Assembly: GCF_963669205.1 (NCBI RefSeq)
Contig: NZ_OY769915.1
Location: forward strand, 5,058,001-5,122,000
DNA from: an uncultured Roseibium sp.
GTDB lineage: Bacteria; Pseudomonadota; Alphaproteobacteria; Rhizobiales; Stappiaceae
Length of the DNA stretch: 64,000 nucleotides
Direction: 5' to 3'
Shown here: positions 25,792 through 34,229 of the stretch, one piece after another
Layout: each line of letters opens with the position of its first letter
How positions within the stretch are numbered: the first letter of the stretch is position 1
Position numbers and translations under genes: made by a program
The notes under the pieces: model-generated
Told to the model about the DNA's origin: nothing
The model's database searches: none
Seen by the model: the letters and a program-made list of their open reading frames with translations, nothing else

Positions 25792-28008
25792 ATGAAACAA
25801 CTGATCCGAAAACTGAATTCCGTTTTCGGCGTTGCGCGCCTCTCGGCATTTGTGTTGCTCATCGTCTTGCTCGGGGTGCGTCTTCTCGACCCGTTCGTCG
25901 TGGAACTCGTGCGCCTCAAGACTTTCGATTTCTATCAGGTCCTGAAACCGCGTGTGTATGAGGACGTTCCCGTCACGATTGTTGACATTGACGAGGAAAG
26001 TCTCGCGCAACTCGGACAATGGCCCTGGGCGCGCACAACAATGGCTGACATCCTGAACAACATCGCGCAGGCAGGCGGTATCGCGGTCGCCTTCGACGTT
26101 GTCTTTGCGGAGCCCGATCGGCTCTCTCCGGATCAGTATGGCAAGACCATTCGCGGCCTGAGCGAGGCGGCGCTTGGGGAACTGGCTTCCCTGCCGTCCA
26201 CGGACAAGGCAATGAGCGACGCCATGCGCCGGGTGCGCGTGGTTGTCGGCCAGGCCGGCGGCGTCGATTTCATAACGGCGGACCGGCCGGAACAGCCGCA
26301 AACACCGGTTGCTCTCCTCGGACCGGATCCCACGGCGTTCATGTTCGAATATCCGAAGCTGCTGAGAAACATTCCTCTCCTGGAAGACGCCGCGATCGGA
26401 AAGGGATTGTTTTCCATCTATCCCGATCCCGACGGCATCGTGCGGCGGGCAGCCCTGACAATGGTTGTCGAAGGCAAGGTCCACCCCGCTCTCAGCGTGG
26501 AATTGCTGCGCGTCGCAACCGGGCAAAATGCCTTCGCGGTGAAAAGCAACGAAGCCGGCATCAGCGCTGTCGTGGTCGGCGGTGTAGAGGTTCCGACTGA
26601 CAGGAACGGACGGATCTGGGTTCACTACACCCCGTCCAGTCCGCAACGTTTCGTATCCGCCGCCGATATTGCCAACGGCACGTTCGACGCATCCAGGATC
26701 CGGAACCACCTGATCCTGTTCGGCACATCGGCAACCGGACTGCTGGACCTGAAGGCCACGCCGGTCAACCCAGCAATGCCTGGCGTCGAAGTGCATGCGC
26801 AGATCCTCGAGAACATTCTCAGCCAGTCCTTTCTGACGCGGCCGAACTACGCATTGGGCGCAGAACTTGTCGCGGCAACGGTCCTGTCGCTCCTGACGCT
26901 TCTGCTCGTGCCAATTCTCGGCGCCCTGCCGGTCCTCGTTTTCGGTTTTGTACTGGCGGCTAGCTGGGCCGCGGGCAGCTGGTACTTCTTTTCCAGTGAA
27001 CAGCTGCTCCTGGACGCTGGCTATCCGCTGTTTGCAAGCCTGAGCGTCTATATCCTGCTCGTCTTCATCAACTATCGCAGGGAAGAGATACAGAGACAGG
27101 AAATCAGGTCGGCATTCTCGCAGTATCTTGCGCCGGACTATGTCGAACAGATCGCGAGGAATCCGGAGAACCTGACGCTGGGTGGCGCGAGGCGCCGGAC
27201 CACCGTACTGTTTTCCGATGTGCGCAACTTCACCAACATCTCCGAGAGTTTCGCGTCGAACCCGCAGGGATTGACCAGCCTGATGAACCGCTTTCTGACA
27301 CCGCTGTCCAACGGCATCATGGAAAAGCGCGGGACGATCGACAAATACATGGGCGACGCGATCATGGCGTTCTGGAACGCGCCGCTGGACGACGACAGTC
27401 AGGAAATCCACGCCTGCGAAGCAGCCCTGGTCATGGTCAATCGCATGCGCGCGCTCAACGAAGAACGTATGCGCGAAGCGCAATCGGACGGGCTGGAGTT
27501 CTTCCCGCTCAATATCGGCGTCGGGATCAACACCGGAGACTGCGTTGTCGGGAATATGGGCTCCGAGTTCCGCTTCGACTACTCTGTGCTGGGAGACTCC
27601 GTCAATCTCGCTTCAAGGCTCGAAGGACAGACCAAGGCGTACGGTGTCACGATCCTGATCGGAAACAGCACCGCAGAAAGGGTCAGCGATCTGTTCGCAC
27701 TCGTCGAAGCCGATCTTATCCGTGTCAAGGGAAAGCAGGAACCGGAGCGCATTTTCTGCCTTCTGGGAGACGTCGATATGGCACTGAGCCGGACGTTTGC
27801 AGCCGGCAAGGCAAGCTTTGAAGACATGCTGCGCCACTACCGCAGCCAGGACTGGGACACCGCCCTGGCGCGGTGCCTTGAAATTTCGCAGACCGAATGC
27901 GGCGACCTGGCGAAGCTCGCAGCGACTTTCAGGGCAAGGATCGAGAACTTCAAAAAAGCGCCGCCCCCTGCAAACTGGGACGGCGTCTATGTTGCCGAGA
28001 CAAAATAA
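25792..28008 (+). CDS. CHASE2-domain class III adenylate cyclase
   Basis: 738 residues: an N-terminal membrane helix (SAFVLLIVLLGVRLL), an extracytoplasmic CHASE2 sensor (about 40-330; VTIVDIDEESLAQLGQWPW is its hallmark), three closely spaced helices (about 355-425), and a cytoplasmic cyclase domain from about 465. Both metal-binding Asp residues are present: Asp476 in VLFSDVRNFT and Asp522 in KYMGDAIMAFW, plus the purine and transition-state region YSVLGDSVNLASRLEGQTK. Lys and Asp at the specificity positions suit ATP. It should make cAMP in response to a periplasmic cue. It lies 51 bases downstream of the secreted metalloprotease gene on the same strand, so may be cotranscribed and sense the secretion or surface state. 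Confidence 0.9.
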   Translation: MKQLIRKLNSVFGVARLSAFVLLIVLLGVRLLDPFVVELVRLKTFDFYQVLKPRVYEDVPVTIVDIDEESLAQLGQWPWARTTMADILNNIAQAGGIAVAFDVVFAEPDRLSPDQYGKTIRGLSEAALGELASLPSTDKAMSDAMRRVRVVVGQAGGVDFITADRPEQPQTPVALLGPDPTAFMFEYPKLLRNIPLLEDAAIGKGLFSIYPDPDGIVRRAALTMVVEGKVHPALSVELLRVATGQNAFAVKSNEAGISAVVVGGVEVPTDRNGRIWVHYTPSSPQRFVSAADIANGTFDASRIRNHLILFGTSATGLLDLKATPVNPAMPGVEVHAQILENILSQSFLTRPNYALGAELVAATVLSLLTLLLVPILGALPVLVFGFVLAASWAAGSWYFFSSEQLLLDAGYPLFASLSVYILLVFINYRREEIQRQEIRSAFSQYLAPDYVEQIARNPENLTLGGARRRTTVLFSDVRNFTNISESFASNPQGLTSLMNRFLTPLSNGIMEKRGTIDKYMGDAIMAFWNAPLDDDSQEIHACEAALVMVNRMRALNEERMREAQSDGLEFFPLNIGVGINTGDCVVGNMGSEFRFDYSVLGDSVNLASRLEGQTKAYGVTILIGNSTAERVSDLFALVEADLIRVKGKQEPERIFCLLGDVDMALSRTFAAGKASFEDMLRHYRSQDWDTALARCLEISQTECGDLAKLAATFRARIENFKKAPPPANWDGVYVAETK

Positions 28009-28023
28009 TGCCGGGACGAGAAG

Positions 28024-28878
28024 TCAGGCGTTCTTCACGTTCTGTGTCTGAGTGCCGAGTTTCTCGATACCGAGGCGCATCACCTCGCCGCCCTTCAGAT
28101 AGACAGGCGGCTTCTGACCCATGCCGACACCCGGAGGCGTTCCGGTCGAGATCACGTCGCCCGGCTTCAGGCTCATGAAGCGGCTGCAATAGCTGATCAA
28201 ATGCGGGACCTTGTACACCATGGTTGATGTCGAGCCGTTCTGATACCGGTGGCCGTCAACCTCGAGCCACATGGCAAGCTGATCGAAATCCCCGACTTCG
28301 TCCGGCGTCACCAGCCAGGGTCCGAGCGGTCCGAAAGTGTCGCTGCCCTTGCCCTTGTCCCAGGTCCCTGCCCGGTTCAGCTGGAAGTCGCGTTCCGACA
28401 CATCGTTGATGACGCAGAAACCGGCAACATGCTTCAAGGCGTCTGCTTCCTCGATGTATTTGCCGCCCTTGCCGATCACGACACCGAGTTCGACTTCCCA
28501 GTCCGTCTTTTCCGAGCCGCGCGGAATTTCCACATCATCGTCGGGCCCGACAATGGCGGAAGTCCACTTTCCGAAAACCACGGGTTCAGGCGGTACATCC
28601 AGTCCCGATTCAGCTGCATGGTCGGCATAGTTCAGGCCGATGCAAATGAACTTGCCGACGCTGCCGACACACGGTCCCAGCCTGAGATCCTTCTGGGCCT
28701 GCCCCGGCACAACGGGAAGGCTGCTTGGATCGAGGCCTTTCAGCTGCGCCACCTTTTCCGGCAGCAGGCTGTCTCCGGAAATATCGGTCACATGTGCGGA
28801 AAGATCGCGCACATGCCCATCGTCATCGAGCAATCCGGGTTTTTCTTGCCCTGCCGGGCCGTAACGCAGCAATTTCAT
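28024..28878 (-). CDS. Fumarylacetoacetate hydrolase family protein, likely 2,4-diketo-3-deoxy-sugar-acid hydrolase
   Basis: 284 residues. The FAH domain is clear: ICIGLNYADHAAESG, DWEVELGVVIGKGGK (metal-binding Glu), NDVSERDFQ and LKPGDVISTGTPPGVG. Enzymes of this group cleave a C-C bond in 2,4-diketo acids. With the SDR, dehydratase and aldose dehydrogenase genes around it, the best fit is 2,4-diketo-3-deoxy-L-fuconate (or -rhamnonate) hydrolase, giving pyruvate plus lactate. It is the last gene of a minus-strand set; 164 bases separate it from the SDR gene. Ureidoglycolate lyase or acylpyruvase are alternatives on sequence alone. Confidence 0.85.
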   Translation of the reverse strand: MKLLRYGPAGQEKPGLLDDDGHVRDLSAHVTDISGDSLLPEKVAQLKGLDPSSLPVVPGQAQKDLRLGPCVGSVGKFICIGLNYADHAAESGLDVPPEPVVFGKWTSAIVGPDDDVEIPRGSEKTDWEVELGVVIGKGGKYIEEADALKHVAGFCVINDVSERDFQLNRAGTWDKGKGSDTFGPLGPWLVTPDEVGDFDQLAMWLEVDGHRYQNGSTSTMVYKVPHLISYCSRFMSLKPGDVISTGTPPGVGMGQKPPVYLKGGEVMRLGIEKLGTQTQNVKNA

Positions 28879-29042
28879 GTGTCAGTTCTCTCGTTTCGCC
28901 AGTGGTCTGCCGGTCACCGCAACGGACGGCTGCAAGCGCCGGGTCATTCATATGGGATGCGCCTTTCCGGAAGAAGCCCGCATCGCCGGATTCCGGTACG
29001 TACTCGAAAGGACAGGGGCGTGCATCACGCGCCGTCGTTTTT

Positions 29043-29783
29043 TCAGATCGTGACGCCGCCATCGACTGCCAGTGCCTGTCCGGTCACGAACTGGCTTTCG
29101 TCCGAAAGCAGGTAGATCGCCATGGGCGTGATGTCCGCAACTTGTGCCAGCCGCCGCATCGGCTGCCGCGCGATGAAATCCTTTTCGGCCTGCACCGGAT
29201 CCGGAGCAGAGGCAATGCGCCCGCGAAGGGACGGCGTGTCGACCGTTCCCGGACAAAGCGCATTGCAACGGATGCCCTTGGTGACGAAATCCGCGGCGAT
29301 GCCCTTGGTCAGACCGATCACGGCGGCCTTGGAGGCCCCGTAAAGCGTCCTGACCGGAAATCCCTTTATGGAACTGGCCATGGACGACATGTTGACGATC
29401 GAGGCAGAGCCGGTCTTTTCCGCCTGCCGCAGCATGCCCGGCAGGCAGGCGCGCGTCAGCTTCATCATGGATGTCACATTCAGATCGAAGCCGCGTTCCC
29501 AGTCCTCGTCGGTCACGTCCAGCAGGGTTCCGTGATGCACCATGCCCGCGACGTTGAACAGGCCGTCGAGGTCGGGAAGGGACGCCACGAATTGACCGAT
29601 CGCGGTTCCGTCGGTCACGTCGAGCCCGTGGGTCTCGATCCCGTCAAGACCTTCCAGCAGCGCAACGTTCTTGTCTGTTGCGATGACCTTCGCACCTTCC
29701 GCCGCACAGGCGATCGCGCTCGCCCTCCCCATGCCCTGACCTGCAGCGGTGATCAGGATATTCTTGCCTTCAAGACGCCTCAC
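29043..29783 (-). CDS. SDR oxidoreductase, likely 2-keto-3-deoxy-L-fuconate dehydrogenase
   Basis: 246 residues of the classical short-chain dehydrogenase family: cofactor motif ITAAGQGMGRASA (the AAGQGxG variant seen in KDF dehydrogenases and DHRS6), NVAG, catalytic Ser in VNMSSMASS, and Tyr-Lys in YGASKAAVIGL. The tail RQPMRRLAQVADI followed by VTGQALAVDGG is also typical. Proposed reaction: NAD-dependent oxidation of the C4 hydroxyl of 2-keto-3-deoxy-L-fuconate to the 2,4-diketo acid used by the FAH-family neighbour. ATG at 29783 overlaps the dehydratase stop by 4 bases, so they are coupled. Confidence 0.87.
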   Translation of the reverse strand: MRRLEGKNILITAAGQGMGRASAIACAAEGAKVIATDKNVALLEGLDGIETHGLDVTDGTAIGQFVASLPDLDGLFNVAGMVHHGTLLDVTDEDWERGFDLNVTSMMKLTRACLPGMLRQAEKTGSASIVNMSSMASSIKGFPVRTLYGASKAAVIGLTKGIAADFVTKGIRCNALCPGTVDTPSLRGRIASAPDPVQAEKDFIARQPMRRLAQVADITPMAIYLLSDESQFVTGQALAVDGGVTI

Positions 29784-31303
29784 ATGACCGCTCCAATTTG
29801 CCAGGGAACGAACTCGACACCGCCAAAGCCCAGTTCCTCGCTTTTCGTGTGTTCGCCCGATGCGACGCGAAGCAGCAGTTCGAACAGTTCCTCACCCTTT
29901 TCCTCGATGGTCACACCGTCCGTGACGATGTCGCCGCAGTTGAGATCCATGTCTTCGGACATGCGCCGGTACATGTCCGAGTTCGTCGCCAGTTTGATGC
30001 AGGGTGTCGGCTTGTAGCCGGAGACGGATCCCCGTCCGGTGGTGAACACGACCAGGTTTGATCCGGAAGCCACTTGTCCTGTCACCGAACACGGGTCGAA
30101 ACCGGGGCTGTCCATGAAAACGAAACCCTTGCGGTCAACCTGTTCGGCGAATTCATAGACACCGGCGAGCGGCGCGGTTCCGCCCTTGGCAACGGCCCCC
30201 AGGGACTTTTCAAGGATCGTCGTCAGGCCGCCGCGCTTGTTTCCCGGGCTCGGATTGTTATCCATTTCGCCGCCGTGCCGTGTGGTGTAATCCTCCCACC
30301 AGCGGATGCGCTCCAGCAGTTTCTCGCCGATATCCCGGGATTGCGCCCGGCGCGTCAACAGGTGCTCCGCTCCGTAGATCTCGGGTGTCTCGGACAGGAT
30401 CGTCGTACCACCATGACGCACGATCAGGTCCGAGGCATACCCGAGCGCGGGATTTGCCGTGATGCCAGAATACCCGTCGGAGCCACCGCATTGCATGCCC
30501 ACTGTGATATCGCTGATCGGCGCGGGGCTCCGCGCCACCTTGTTGGCAATTCCAGCTATCCCCTCGAGTTCCTCAAGTCCCTTCTCGATGGTCCTGCGCG
30601 TGCCGCCCTCGTGCTGAATAGTCATGTAGCGCAGGGCGCCGTCCGCCCGGATCGGGCGTCCGCCGACAAGGTCGGAAATCTGCATGACCTCGCAGCCGAG
30701 GCCGATCAGGAGAATGCCGCCGAAATTCGGGTGCTGGGCATAGCCAGACAAGGTCCGGAAGAGCGCCGCGTAGCCCTCGTTCTCACCTGACATGCCGCAA
30801 CCGGTCCCATGCACGATCGGCACGATGCCATCCACGTTGGGAAACCGGTCGAGCAGCCCGTCTTTCTCGGCGGCCTCCGCGATGAACTGGGCGACGGACC
30901 CGGAGCAATTCACCGAGGTGAGTATGCCGAGATAATTACGTGTGCCGGTGCGTCCATCGGCGCGTTTGTATCCGAGAAACGTTCTTGAATGGTCGATCAC
31001 GGGTAATGGCGTATTGTGAGAGGCGAATTCATGATCCTGCAGACTGTGGTCCTGCATGCCGAGATTGTGCGAATGCACATGTTCTCCGGGCTGGATGTCC
31101 ACTTTCGCCTGCCCGATAACCTGGCCGTAGCGATAGACGTTGTCACCCCTGGAGATGGCCGACGAAGCGATCTTGTGGCCTGGCTGAATCTGACCGCTCA
31201 GTGCCCGAGACACACCGTCAAGTTCCGTACCTGCGGGAAGCGGTCGCAAGGCGATGACGACATTGTCGTCCGCCCTGAGCTTGATGAATCCGCTTCCGAT
31301 CAT
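29780..31303 (-). CDS. UxaA-family sugar-acid dehydratase
   Basis: 507 residues in the altronate/galactarate dehydratase (UxaA/GarD) family. An N-terminal SAF domain (about 1-95; NVVIALRPLPAGTEL and VYRYGQVIGQAKVDIQPGEHVHSHN) is fused to the catalytic part, with SVNCSGSV, HGTGCGMS, GLGCEVMQ and the hallmark NNPSPGNKRGGLTTI-LEKS. Members dehydrate sugar acids to 2-keto-3-deoxy acids in an iron-dependent way. Here it probably supplies the dehydratase step of the fuconate-type pathway, replacing the enolase-superfamily fuconate dehydratase. ATG 31301-31303 has GGAGAGG close upstream. First gene of the leftward set, divergent from the FCD regulator. Confidence 0.88.
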   Translation of the reverse strand: MIGSGFIKLRADDNVVIALRPLPAGTELDGVSRALSGQIQPGHKIASSAISRGDNVYRYGQVIGQAKVDIQPGEHVHSHNLGMQDHSLQDHEFASHNTPLPVIDHSRTFLGYKRADGRTGTRNYLGILTSVNCSGSVAQFIAEAAEKDGLLDRFPNVDGIVPIVHGTGCGMSGENEGYAALFRTLSGYAQHPNFGGILLIGLGCEVMQISDLVGGRPIRADGALRYMTIQHEGGTRRTIEKGLEELEGIAGIANKVARSPAPISDITVGMQCGGSDGYSGITANPALGYASDLIVRHGGTTILSETPEIYGAEHLLTRRAQSRDIGEKLLERIRWWEDYTTRHGGEMDNNPSPGNKRGGLTTILEKSLGAVAKGGTAPLAGVYEFAEQVDRKGFVFMDSPGFDPCSVTGQVASGSNLVVFTTGRGSVSGYKPTPCIKLATNSDMYRRMSEDMDLNCGDIVTDGVTIEEKGEELFELLLRVASGEHTKSEELGFGGVEFVPWQIGAVM

Positions 31304-31387
31304 ACTGCGCCTCTCCCGCACCAGTGGTCTTCAAGATTGTTGGTCGATATTCTCCCCACGACCTATCTTGACTTGCCGATCTTGTCA

Positions 31388-31401
31388 ACTAACATGTTAG
31401 T
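31388..31401. promoter_or_regulatory. Candidate FCD-regulator operator
   Basis: ACTAACATGTTAGT is a perfect 14-bp palindrome, 15 bases before the regulator start and 84 before the dehydratase start, in the divergent promoter. GntR/FCD dimers bind short palindromes of this kind, so this is a likely autoregulatory and pathway operator. Binding is inferred. Confidence 0.55.
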
Positions 31402-31416
31402 CAGCAAGAGGCGATT

Positions 31417-32127
31417 ATGACAAACACCGACATCGATGCGGCGCGGCTTCAGGACCTCAGTACGTTCGAGGGCTCACTTGCCCAAAAAGTCTACCTGGCT
31501 CTCCAGGAAGCGATCCTGTCGCTGCAGTTCAGACCTGGAGAAGTGCTGCGCAAGGCGCCGATTTGCGAAAAACTCGGCGTATCGCGCTCTCCGGTTTCAG
31601 AAGCGATCGCAAGACTTGCCAGCGAAGGCCTCGTCGATGTCATCCCGCAATCTGGAACCCGCGTCGCCTATTTCTCGATGGACGATATCCGGGAAGGTTC
31701 CTTTTTGCGGCAGGCTCTGGAACTGGCGAGCGTCACAAAGGTTGCCTCGGACCGGAGCGAAGACCAGTTCGCGCAGATCAACAGGAACATGCGGCTCCAG
31801 ACACTTCTCATAGAAGATGGCGACATCCTGGGTTTCTACCAGGCAGACGAGGAGTTTCACGAACTGCTGATGCTGTTCACGGGATACCCGAGGCTGAAGG
31901 CGGTCGCGCGGCTGGTGTCGCTGCAGGTGACGCGGGCGCGCATGTTGCTGCTCCCCACGCCCGGCCGTGCGGTCGAAACCCTCGAAGAGCATCGGGCTGT
32001 TTTCGAGGCCATTCAGAACCGCGACCCGAACGCCGCACAAGCCGCGCTGCGTCACCATCTCGGACAATTGATGCCCCGCATCGAGGCGCTTGTCGAAACC
32101 CGTCCCGAACTCTTCCAGTCCCGTTGA
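31417..32127 (+). CDS. GntR family regulator, FadR/FCD subfamily
   Basis: 236 residues: an N-terminal winged helix (KVYLALQEAILSLQFRPGE, KLGVSRSPVSEAIARLASEGLV, PQSGTRVA) and an all-helical FCD ligand domain with its metal/ligand His residues (FYQADEEFHELLM, LEEHRAVFEAI, AALRHHLGQL). FCD proteins sense sugar acids and other small organic acids, so a pathway intermediate such as a keto-deoxy acid is a plausible ligand. It sits between the dehydratase set (divergent) and the aldo/keto reductase gene (14 bases downstream, same strand) and probably controls both. Confidence 0.92.
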   Translation: MTNTDIDAARLQDLSTFEGSLAQKVYLALQEAILSLQFRPGEVLRKAPICEKLGVSRSPVSEAIARLASEGLVDVIPQSGTRVAYFSMDDIREGSFLRQALELASVTKVASDRSEDQFAQINRNMRLQTLLIEDGDILGFYQADEEFHELLMLFTGYPRLKAVARLVSLQVTRARMLLLPTPGRAVETLEEHRAVFEAIQNRDPNAAQAALRHHLGQLMPRIEALVETRPELFQSR

Positions 32128-32141
32128 TACAGGAATCCCGC

Positions 32142-33182
32142 ATGAAGGTAACCGACACCACCTTGTTGAACGGCCGCACGAAAACGCCGGTCCCGCTTAC
32201 GAAAATGGGCTTTGGTGGAGCCCCGCTCGGCAATCTCTACCGCGAAGTCTCCGACAGTGACGCACAGGCGGCCCTGCAGGCCGCCTTCGACGCCGGAATC
32301 CGCTACTTCGACACGGCGCCGCAATATGGGCTTGGGATATCGGAACAAAGATTCGGCGAGGCCCTCGCGAGGTTCGGCAGGGACAATGTCCAGCTATCGA
32401 CGAAAATCGGCCGCCTTCTTCTTGATTGCGAACCGCATGAAGTCACCCCGGAAGCCTTCGTCAACGTGCCGCAGAAGCGGATCGTGTTCGACTACACTTA
32501 TGACGGTGTCATGCGCAGCTACGAAGCCAGCCGCGGGCGCATGAAAATCAGCAATGCCGACATTTTGCTGGTGCATGACGTTTGTGTCTTTTCGCAAGGC
32601 TCGCAGGAACAGAGCGACGCAAAGGTCAGGGAGCTGTTCGACGGCGGCGGCTACAAGGCGTTATGCGAACTGAGGGACGCCGGAGACGTTGCGGCCATCG
32701 GCGCGGGTGTGAACGAATGGCAGGTCTGCGAGAAACTGCTCGGCCTTGGCGATTTCGACGGGTTCCTGCTGGCCGGACGGTATACGCTCCTGGAACAGGA
32801 GGCTCTGGAGAGCTTTCTGCCACTCTGCGAAAAACGCGATGTCGGCATCATCCTGGGAGGCCCTTACAATTCCGGGATTCTGGCAACTGGTCCGGTCGAG
32901 GGCGCTAAATACAACTACGCGGAAGCGCCACCGGAGATCCTCGAACGCGTTCGCAGGATAGAGGCAGTTTGCAAATCGCACGGCACGCCCCTGATCGCCG
33001 CCGCGCTTCAATTCGTCCTTGGACATCCATGCGTCAAGACGGTCATCCCCGGAGCCGTGAGCGCCACCGAGGTCAAGGCCAATGTCGAGGTCCTGGAAAC
33101 TCCGGTACCAGCAGGCCTCTGGTCGGATCTCAAGGGCCAAGAGCTTATCCACCCCGATGCTCCGATACCTTCGGAGCCCTGA
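32142..33182 (+). CDS. Aldo/keto reductase, likely L-fucose (aldose 1-) dehydrogenase
   Basis: 346 residues with the aldo/keto reductase barrel: MGFGGAPLGNLY, catalytic segment YFDTAPQYGLGISEQRFGEAL (Asp and Tyr), LSTKIGRLL (Lys), ILLVHDV (His) and a C-terminal NAD(P) segment VIPGAVSATEVKAN. The closest functional group I recognise is D-threo-aldose/L-fucose dehydrogenase (galactose-dehydrogenase-like), which oxidises the anomeric carbon to a lactone. That would be step one of the pathway completed by the dehydratase, SDR and FAH genes. No separate lactonase gene is visible; hydrolysis may be spontaneous or encoded elsewhere. ATG 32142 follows AGGAATCCCGC, 14 bases after the regulator stop. 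Confidence 0.88.
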   Translation: MKVTDTTLLNGRTKTPVPLTKMGFGGAPLGNLYREVSDSDAQAALQAAFDAGIRYFDTAPQYGLGISEQRFGEALARFGRDNVQLSTKIGRLLLDCEPHEVTPEAFVNVPQKRIVFDYTYDGVMRSYEASRGRMKISNADILLVHDVCVFSQGSQEQSDAKVRELFDGGGYKALCELRDAGDVAAIGAGVNEWQVCEKLLGLGDFDGFLLAGRYTLLEQEALESFLPLCEKRDVGIILGGPYNSGILATGPVEGAKYNYAEAPPEILERVRRIEAVCKSHGTPLIAAALQFVLGHPCVKTVIPGAVSATEVKANVEVLETPVPAGLWSDLKGQELIHPDAPIPSEP

Positions 33183-33198
33183 CCGGTCACTAAGCCGG

Positions 33199-33894
33199 CT
33201 AAACGCGTTCGCTCTCGAACGGTCGAGGGATCGCGGCGGCTTCTGATAGCGGAAACCACTTGGCGAACCGCGCGCAGACGGCACTTTCGCCGACCAGACT
33301 AATCTGGTCGGTCTTCAACGCGGTCGACAGCGGACGGTCTCCCATCCAGACCTCCATCATCGTGCGGGACCGCGACGTGATGAAAGCGTTCACGTCCTTG
33401 CCCGGATCCTGGTAGCAGAGATCAACGTCGCCGCCGGCGCAGATCAGCCACCAGGTTCCGAACTCCTGCAGATCGGGAAACTGGAAACAGATCACAGTTT
33501 CCCCGTCTGGCAGCTGGTCGAGCGCGAGATTGCGCTGGATATCGAACATCAGGAATGTGACATCCAGATCATCTTCGTCCATTTCGTCCCGGGCCCAGCG
33601 CATCCCCCACACGGCCAGTGCCTGAACAACGGACGACAGCTCTTTCCCTGCAGGCGTCAGCCGATAGTCATGTCCACGCTGGCCGCTGATCGGCCGTTTG
33701 ACGATGACGCCGGAGGCTTCCAGCTCCTTCAGGCGCTTGTTCAGGATGGTCGGTGAAATGCGCGGCAACCCGCGCTGCAGGCTGGAAAACCGGCTGGACC
33801 CGAGCAGGAGTTCGCGCACGATCAGCATCGACCAGGGATCGCCGAGTATCTCGCTCGCCTTTGCCACGGGACAGAACTGGCCGTACTTCTTCAT
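33199..33894 (-). CDS. HxlR-type winged-helix regulator with SCP2-like C-terminal domain
   Basis: 231 residues, about twice the size of a bare HxlR protein. Residues 1-100 are HxlR: CPVAKASEILGDPWSMLIVRE, FSSLQRGLPRISPTILNKRL, LEASGVIVKR, YRLTPAGKEL. Residues about 115-225 (VTFLMFDIQRNLALDQLPDG, WWLICAGGDVDLCYQDPGKD, SLVGESAVCARFAKWF) resemble the SCP2 sterol-carrier-like fold, a likely small hydrophobic ligand pocket. Divergent from the methyltransferase genes across a 335-base gap with repeated candidate sites, so it probably regulates them and itself. Confidence 0.88.
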   Translation of the reverse strand: MKKYGQFCPVAKASEILGDPWSMLIVRELLLGSSRFSSLQRGLPRISPTILNKRLKELEASGVIVKRPISGQRGHDYRLTPAGKELSSVVQALAVWGMRWARDEMDEDDLDVTFLMFDIQRNLALDQLPDGETVICFQFPDLQEFGTWWLICAGGDVDLCYQDPGKDVNAFITSRSRTMMEVWMGDRPLSTALKTDQISLVGESAVCARFAKWFPLSEAAAIPRPFESERV

Positions 33895-34229
33895 GCCGGA
33901 CCTCCTGGATATTCCCTAAGGTACGGACACAGTAAGGTAGCTGATTTGCCGTCCTTCGGATTTGGCCGTTTTGGCCATCTGCCGCGTCGCGAAAGACTTG
34001 AAAATGAACCACATTTACTGCGCTTTCGCTCCTCGGATTTGGTCAAAACGATCCAAACCAAATTACCTTCATTTGTGAGTCCGTACGCTAGAACACGAGA
34101 CCCAACTACGCAATACGTAGTTCGTTGCTACGTCTGCAGAAGTATCACGGAACACGGCCAAACCGTATCTGAAGTCACATCAACACAGCGGTTGTCGCAG
34201 CTGCGGCGCCTTGCAGATGGAGACCTTGG
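33895..34229. promoter_or_regulatory. Divergent promoter region between the HxlR regulator and mddA with candidate operators
   Basis: 335 bases without a gene. Near the regulator, GTACGGACACAGTAAGGTA (33921-33939) contains TAAGGTA, which also occurs 16 bases earlier (33917 and 33933). In opposite orientation, 34064-34086 reads on the minus strand GTACGGAC-TCA, then a 6-base filler and AAGGTA. A perfect inverted repeat AACTACG, spacer CAATA, CGTAGTT lies at 34104-34122, with a GCTACG half-site at 34127. These are plausible HxlR sites; no assignment to a given promoter is possible. Confidence 0.45.

Noticed and set aside
25663..27483. A 606-codon open frame on the minus strand across the CHASE2 cyclase gene
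   Set aside because: It is antisense to a complete cyclase with all catalytic motifs and has no recognisable features of its own.
31563..32141. Upstream extension of the aldo/keto reductase frame through the FCD regulator gene
   Set aside because: The extension is out of frame with a complete regulator, and the ATG at 32142 with its ribosome-binding site begins the conserved domain.
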